Below, in pieces: positions 5,329 through 6,019 of a stretch of 6,019 nt of DNA. Position numbers and translations under genes: made by a program. Every line of letters begins with the position of its first letter. The first letter of the stretch is position 1. Source of the stretch: Pleurocapsa sp. MO_226.B13 (GTDB lineage: Bacteria; Cyanobacteriota; Cyanobacteriia; Cyanobacteriales; Xenococcaceae); contig JASJEI010000574.1 in NCBI GenBank assembly GCA_030064795.1, positions 1-6,019 of the forward strand. Direction: 5' to 3'. The notes below the pieces were generated by a model. The model worked only from the letters and a program-made list of their open reading frames with translations, was not told the origin of the DNA and did no database searches.

Positions 5329-6019
5329 TTACACAACATCAATGCTGAGATATAAGTCGTAAAAACCAGAACTGTAACCACTACCACTATCTTCAATCAA
5401 GGGGTCATAGTCAAAGTTAGCATAACTGCTGACTCCAACGTAGTAGGTGTCACCAACCCCAGCGGTAAAATCAATCAACGAATCAAGACTAGAGTCGTCA
5501 TCATCATTTTGCGCGACCAATGTTCCTGCTGAATCAAACACTGTCAAGATTGGATCGAGTGATGAGCCAATCAATTCGGCATCAATATCAGCTACCAATC
5601 GATCTCCCGCATCCAAGTAAAGCTCAAATAAGTCCACGTCATTTTCTGGAGCCACTAGATTGGGGTTGTTGCCAATTTCTGTGGAGATATTATATGTTCC
5701 TTCTCCAAACAAACCAGTATCTGTAGCTTCAGCAATAGTATCGTTGGGTTCAGCGTTGGGTACGACTGGTCCATCAATGCTGAAGTATAAGTCGTAAAAA
5801 CCAGAACTGTCACCAGTACCACTATCTTCAATCAAGGGGTCATAGTCAAAGTTAGCATAACTACTGACTCCAACATAGTAGGTGTTACCAACCCCAGCGG
5901 TAAAATCAATCAACGAATCAAGACTAGAGTCGTCATCATCATTTTGCGCGACCAATGTTCCTGCTGAATCAAACACTGTCAAGATTGGATCGAGTGATGA
6001 GCCAATCAATTCGGCATCA
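5329..6019 (-). CDS. PPC-domain repeat protein, probably exported (3' part)
   Basis: Only the C-terminal 230 residues or so are in the window; the frame stays open to the edge and the true start lies outside. An apparent TTG start at 6009 sits in the middle of a repeated domain and is not real. The visible part holds one incomplete and one complete bacterial pre-peptidase C-terminal (PPC) domain. Counting from the codon at 6009, the complete one runs from about EPNDTIAEATDTG (87) to the C-terminus, with NDVDLFELYLDAGDRLVADI and SSLDPILTVFDSAGTLVAQN in order, then an acidic NDDDDSSLDS loop and GxTYYVGVSSY. PPC domains occur at the C-terminal ends of secreted proteases and in large extracellular cyanobacterial proteins. 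The protein is very acidic, and Asp-rich loops might bind calcium. No RTX GGxGxDxxx repeats, catalytic domain or signal peptide are visible. The N-terminal function cannot be known from here. Confidence 0.85.
   Translation of the reverse strand, partial: DAELIGSSLDPILTVFDSAGTLVAQNDDDDSSLDSLIDFTAGVGNTYYVGVSSYANFDYDPLIEDSGTGDSSGFYDLYFSIDGPVVPNAEPNDTIAEATDTGLFGEGTYNISTEIGNNPNLVAPENDVDLFELYLDAGDRLVADIDAELIGSSLDPILTVFDSAGTLVAQNDDDDSSLDSLIDFTAGVGDTYYVGVSSYANFDYDPLIEDSGSGYSSGFYDLYLSIDVV
5338..5584 (-). repeat. PPC-gene tandem repeat, downstream copy
   Basis: This 247-bp segment matches 5773-6019 at 240 positions, with a 435-bp (145-codon) period and no gaps. The last 133 bases, 5452-5584, are identical. 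It encodes the second half of the final PPC domain. Of seven substitutions, four change an amino acid (Asn/Asp, Thr/Ser, Asp/Tyr, Phe/Leu). Confidence 0.92.
5773..6019 (-). repeat. PPC-gene tandem repeat, upstream copy cut by window edge
   Basis: This is the partner of 5338-5584, in the same orientation and frame. The identity runs to the last base of the window, so the repeat unit probably extends beyond it, and more copies may follow. Confidence 0.92.

Noticed and set aside
5520..5726. Plus-strand frame inside the PPC gene
   Set aside because: It is antisense to the PPC domains, which are supported by repeat structure and domain motifs.
5329..6009. A complete 226-residue protein starting at TTG 6009
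   Set aside because: The same LIGSSLDP sequence occurs in the middle of the second repeat, and the frame remains open to the window edge, so the start is outside the window.
2627..6019. An operon of the PPC gene and susA
   Set aside because: They are in the same direction, but a 281-bp gap with a strong 13-bp-stem terminator lies between them.

Overview
The window looks like a piece of a cyanobacterial chromosome. The 8-base palindrome GCGATCGC (HIP1, typical of cyanobacteria) occurs ten times in 6 kb. There is also a full-length plant-type sucrose synthase, and several of the short palindromic intergenic repeats common in cyanobacteria. The genus cannot be named from the sequence alone.

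Layout. Positions 1-170 and 1507-1736 are non-coding and rich in palindromic repeats. They are split by a complete, apparently intact IS4-type insertion sequence at 171-1506, with 17-bp perfect terminal inverted repeats, a 10-bp flanking direct repeat and a DDE transposase with an exact YREK signature. Next is a plus-strand Crp/Fnr-family regulator (1737-2363). A 126-bp TA-flanked inverted-repeat element, probably a MITE, begins inside its stop codon (2361-2490). On the minus strand, convergent with the regulator, lies an 806-residue sucrose synthase, susA (2627-5047), with a hairpin just after its stop. Upstream of susA and in the same direction is the 3' end of a gene for a PPC-domain, probably exported, acidic repeat protein (5329 to the window edge). 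It is separated from susA by 281 bp and a strong 13-bp-stem terminator.

How the genes may work together. Sucrose synthase interconverts sucrose plus NDP with NDP-glucose plus fructose. In cyanobacteria it links the sucrose pool to glycogen or polysaccharide synthesis and to salt or nitrogen responses. The Crp-like protein is a plausible local transcription factor, but convergent orientation does not show that it controls susA. The PPC gene appears to be a separate transcription unit.

No obviously new multi-gene system is visible. The features most worth a second look are the IS insertion into an older palindromic repeat, the stop-codon-preserving MITE-like element, the regulator's altered ligand-pocket and recognition-helix residues, and the nearly identical tandem repeats in the PPC gene.
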